Positions 61,269 through 64,000 of a stretch of DNA of 64,000 nucleotides are shown piece after piece. Numbering within the stretch: position 1 is the stretch's first letter; the number at the start of each line of letters is the position of its first letter. The notes under the pieces were generated by a model. That model searched no databases. It saw only the letters and a program-made list of their open reading frames with translations, and had not been told where the DNA came from. The position numbers were made by a program, and so were the translations under genes. Source of the stretch: Larkinella insperata (lineage in GTDB: Bacteria > Bacteroidota > Bacteroidia > Cytophagales > Spirosomataceae); NCBI RefSeq assembly GCF_026248825.1, contig NZ_CP110973.1:4485501-4549500 (forward strand), in the 5' to 3' direction.

Positions 61269-63261
61269 TCAAGGGAATGTCTATGTGGAAGGTGGTGCCT
61301 TCCCCGGTTTTGGAATCAACGTCCACCGTTCCGTTCAGGATGGTGACCCGGTTTTCGATGTTCGACAGGCCGATGCCTTTCCCGTGACGGGCGGTTTTCG
61401 GGTCAAAACCAACGCCGTCGTCCTCCACGGTAATGTAAAGGTGGTTTTCGTTTTCGCTGCACTGCACCACAATGGTTCGGGCCTTGGCGTGTTTGACGGC
61501 GTTGGTGAGCAGTTCCTGCACGATCCGGTAGACCGTAATGAGCAGCGCCTGATCGTAGGTTTCCCGGAGGTCGAATGCCTGAAACTGAACGGCGGTCCGG
61601 TCGGAGTCGAGGGCGGCACACAAATCCCGCAACGCGGGTTCGAGCCCCATGTAAAGCAGGGATTCCGGCATCATGTTGCGGGCAATGCGCCGGAGTTCGT
61701 CCACGGACTGATCGAGTTGGTTGATAACTTTATACAGTTCCATATCGGGTTGTTTGATCGCATCCGGCTGCTTCGTCGCGATGGATGAGAGTTTGAGTTT
61801 CACCCCGGCCAGCATACCGCCCAGACCGTCGTGCAGATCCCGGGCAATGCGGTTGCGTTCCTGCTCCTGGCCCTGTAGCATGGCGTTGTACTGGTTAATC
61901 TTTTCCCGGTGCCGGATGGCTTTCAGTTCCTGCTGGTGCAACTCCTCGTGTTGCCGGGCCGTTTCCCGGTTTTTGCGGAACAGCTTCCAGCCCAGGTACG
62001 ACAGCAGCAGCATGACCAGCAGACCTGCTGCCAGGAGCGTAATCGATAACCGGCTGCGTTCAATCCGGGATTGCTGCTGGTGGTTCTGGTCGCGGAGTTT
62101 GAGAATCTCGTTTTCCTTCTCGACGGTCTGGAATTTCTTCTCCAGCTCGGCAATGCCCACCGCCGAACCCACCTCGAACACACTGTCTGACAAGGCTGTA
62201 TACTGATTGAGCCATTGCAGGGCCGACCGGTAATCGCCCAGTTTGGCGTCGGTTTCGGAGAGCTCTTTCAGCAAAAGCCGCCGGTTGTGAGTGTTGCCCG
62301 CTTTTTCGAAATACCGGTACGCTTCCAGAATTGCGGGTTTGGCCCGTCGGTAGTCGCCCGCATCCTGAAACAGAATGCATTTTTCAAACAGGATATCGGC
62401 CACGTAAAAGTCGTCTCTGAGTTCACGCGCGACGGCCAGCCCCCGGTCGAAGCTGGCCAGCGCTTCCGGATACCGCCGGACGTGCCGGAAGTAATTGCCT
62501 TCCGTCCGGTAGAAGGCCGGCAGATAGAGGGAGTGCGGAATGGCGGCTGCCTGCTCCCGGGCGCTGTCGACGTAGCTTTTGGCCCGGTTGTACGCGCGGC
62601 TGTACACCGCATTTTTGGCCGCGTTCACAAACGCCGTCAGCTTCTTTTCGTGGGATCCGGGGTAAGCGGCCAGCCCATTCAGCGCCCGCTGGTAATACTG
62701 GTCGGCCTTGGCGTAATCCGTCGCGTTCATCAGAACCAGCGCCACGTTGTGGTAATATTCGGCCACCAGCAGGGTATCGTGGGCTTTTTGGGCCAGCGGA
62801 ATGGCCTTGTTCAGCAGAATAGCCATGTAGGCTTTTTCCTGTTCCGTGGCCTGGAGCAGAATCCCAAAGTTGTTCCAGGTGCGGGCCCGAAACCGGTACG
62901 CTTCGCCGTGGTTGTATTTTTTCAGTAGCGTTTCGGTGCGCTGGTATTCCTGTTTGGCCCGTTCGCGGTCTACCCCAAAATAAATTCCGGCGGTGTAAAA
63001 ATGCCGCAACCCCCGGTAATACGCGTCCTTTTCCGGCATAAGGCGCTGGGCTTCCCGAAGATAGTCAAAGGCTTTACTCGTGTCGCGATCCGACCAGAAA
63101 TTGCTGATTTCCAGGTAATGACGAATTTTAACGCTGTCGGTTTGGGCCTGACGGGCCAATTTCAGCAAACTGTCCGCGTACAGGGATGCCGGGTCCGGTG
63201 CCTGCGAAAAGGCAAAAACCGGAGCCAGAAGCCACACCACCGCCGTCAAAACCTGTTTCAT
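61258..63261 (-). CDS. TPR-containing sensor histidine kinase (HisKA_3)
   Basis: The 667-residue protein has a signal peptide, about 330 residues of TPR-type helical repeats (YHNVALVLMNATDYAKADQYYQRALNG is one), a transmembrane helix (LSITLLAAGLLVMLLLSYLGW, about 410-430), a coiled coil, and a NarX-type kinase domain with His477 in RDLHDGLGGML. The ATPase has NAVKHAKA and DGVGFDP. The receptor part lies in the periplasm. It overlaps its regulator gene by 11 bases and is cotranscribed with it. The signal is unknown. Confidence 0.94.
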   Translation of the reverse strand: MKQVLTAVVWLLAPVFAFSQAPDPASLYADSLLKLARQAQTDSVKIRHYLEISNFWSDRDTSKAFDYLREAQRLMPEKDAYYRGLRHFYTAGIYFGVDRERAKQEYQRTETLLKKYNHGEAYRFRARTWNNFGILLQATEQEKAYMAILLNKAIPLAQKAHDTLLVAEYYHNVALVLMNATDYAKADQYYQRALNGLAAYPGSHEKKLTAFVNAAKNAVYSRAYNRAKSYVDSAREQAAAIPHSLYLPAFYRTEGNYFRHVRRYPEALASFDRGLAVARELRDDFYVADILFEKCILFQDAGDYRRAKPAILEAYRYFEKAGNTHNRRLLLKELSETDAKLGDYRSALQWLNQYTALSDSVFEVGSAVGIAELEKKFQTVEKENEILKLRDQNHQQQSRIERSRLSITLLAAGLLVMLLLSYLGWKLFRKNRETARQHEELHQQELKAIRHREKINQYNAMLQGQEQERNRIARDLHDGLGGMLAGVKLKLSSIATKQPDAIKQPDMELYKVINQLDQSVDELRRIARNMMPESLLYMGLEPALRDLCAALDSDRTAVQFQAFDLRETYDQALLITVYRIVQELLTNAVKHAKARTIVVQCSENENHLYITVEDDGVGFDPKTARHGKGIGLSNIENRVTILNGTVDVDSKTGEGTTFHIDIPLNGN

Positions 63262-63369
63262 TTAAAAATCGGTTGGTTCACTAGGGACAAAGTAAACCGT
63301 TTTTTTACTACCTATCATCCGCTCCCTGCTCGGACCAACCCGAGGACTCGGTCTGCCGGAGTGGTTGCC

Positions 63370-64000
63370 TCACCGCAGCATGGCCTGCGACCGACTGTTC
63401 AATTCGGTATAACTGCCGCTTTCGGGCCACTTTTCGTACAGCCTGATGGCCGTTTGGCTTTTATCGGTTACCTCCACCGGCGCGGTTGCGGCTGACGGAA
63501 TGAGAAAGATATTGGGTGCTCCCAGGTGATTCTGTTGCTGGCTGGCCCCCTGCAACACCGACAGGTATTTCCCGTCGGGGCTCCAGCAGGGCGAAAACAC
63601 CTCCAGCGACGAGCGGGTTAGCTGCTTTAGGTCGCTGCCGTCCAGTTTCATGGTCCAGACGTTGCCCGCGTGGTAAAACGCCAGTTTCTGTCCGTCCGGG
63701 CTTACGTCGGGTTCCCGCACGGCGCCCGTCAGTTTTTTAAGGGTGGAGCCGCCGGTTAATTCTTTGTTGGTCAGGGCGATTTCGCCACCAGTGTTCGTCA
63801 GCACCAACCGGCCATCGGGTGTCCAGGCGTAGTGGCTGACTCCGCTCATAGCGGTAATCACGGCGCCATTGCGTCCATAAATAACCATCACATCGTCGGT
63901 GAGCTTTTTGGTGGCAAACTTTGATTTATCCGGTGCGATTTTGACGTTGACGTAACTCTCCAGGGTTGGGAAAGCCAGCACGCGCCGACCGGACGGGTCC
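63370..64000 (-). CDS. PD40/TolB-type beta-propeller protein (5' end outside window)
   Basis: The frame is open to the window edge (DPSGRRVLAFPTL just upstream of the possible GTG at 63981), so the gene is truncated at its 5' side. The visible 210 residues have WD40-like PD40 repeats (YAWTPDGRLVLTNTGG, EPDVSPDGQKLAFYHAGN, SPCWSPDGKYLSVLQG). It is probably a periplasmic or secreted protein. No catalytic domain is in the visible part. It lies 108 bases downstream of the histidine kinase's start region, on the same strand. Confidence 0.85.
   Translation of the reverse strand, partial: DPSGRRVLAFPTLESYVNVKIAPDKSKFATKKLTDDVMVIYGRNGAVITAMSGVSHYAWTPDGRLVLTNTGGEIALTNKELTGGSTLKKLTGAVREPDVSPDGQKLAFYHAGNVWTMKLDGSDLKQLTRSSLEVFSPCWSPDGKYLSVLQGASQQQNHLGAPNIFLIPSAATAPVEVTDKSQTAIRLYEKWPESGSYTELNSRSQAMLR

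Overview
The window reads as a chromosome segment of a Bacteroidota bacterium, most likely Cytophagales, Spirosomataceae (Larkinella/Spirosoma-like). The evidence is a SusC/SusD pair, a subtilase with a type IX secretion C-terminal domain, Tat-exported Gfo/Idh/MocA oxidoreductases, ThuA and DUF1080 proteins, LytTR and hybrid two-component systems, and several copies of the Bacteroidota -7 box TAnnTTTG. The genus is an inference from protein style, not from a marker gene. I saw no tRNA, rRNA, CRISPR array, insertion sequence or prophage.

Layout. 1-5 kb: the end of an unknown gene, a macrodomain protein, a secreted subtilase, small envelope proteins and mnmA with a structured leader. 5-11 kb: an outer-membrane-type protein, a DUF2846-like protein, a LytS/LytTR two-component pair, a TrpF-like barrel protein and a PspC/LiaF-like envelope pair. 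11-19 kb: a glycosyltransferase, a GH1 beta-glucosidase, a DUF4369 protein and a separate thioredoxin-like protein, and a hybrid histidine kinase. Two intergenic candidate small RNAs lie here. 19-27 kb: a carbohydrate-active patch (heparinase II/III-like protein, Tat oxidoreductase, Tat toroid-like protein, DUF1080, ThuA). 27-33 kb: a CheY-like protein, a secreted GH116 glycosidase, and a plant-like glucuronokinase next to galU.

33-60 kb is the most unusual part. An AraC regulator (48981-49853) sits between two long divergent gene trains. To its left, on the minus strand, is a PUL-like train: susC, susD, four sialidase-fold proteins, a large secreted protein of unknown function, an MFS transporter, a HEAT protein, a Gfo/Idh/MocA oxidoreductase and an SDR. 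To its right, on the plus strand, is an 11-gene train with no transporter: RidA, 3-hydroxyacyl-CoA-dehydrogenase-like protein, GSA-aminomutase-like PLP enzyme, a second and catalytically altered dehydrogenase-like protein, M19 dipeptidase, ceramidase-like amidohydrolase, phytanoyl-CoA-type dioxygenase, NHL propeller, HpcH/HpaI aldolase, aldo/keto reductase and an SDR with YxxxN in place of YxxxK. My reading is that the left train captures, cleaves and imports a glycan-derived or amide-bearing compound and the right train metabolises it. The substrate is not evident and no published pathway known to me has this gene set.

The window ends with a NarL-type response regulator and TPR histidine kinase, and the 3'-terminal part of a TolB/PD40-type propeller gene on the minus strand.
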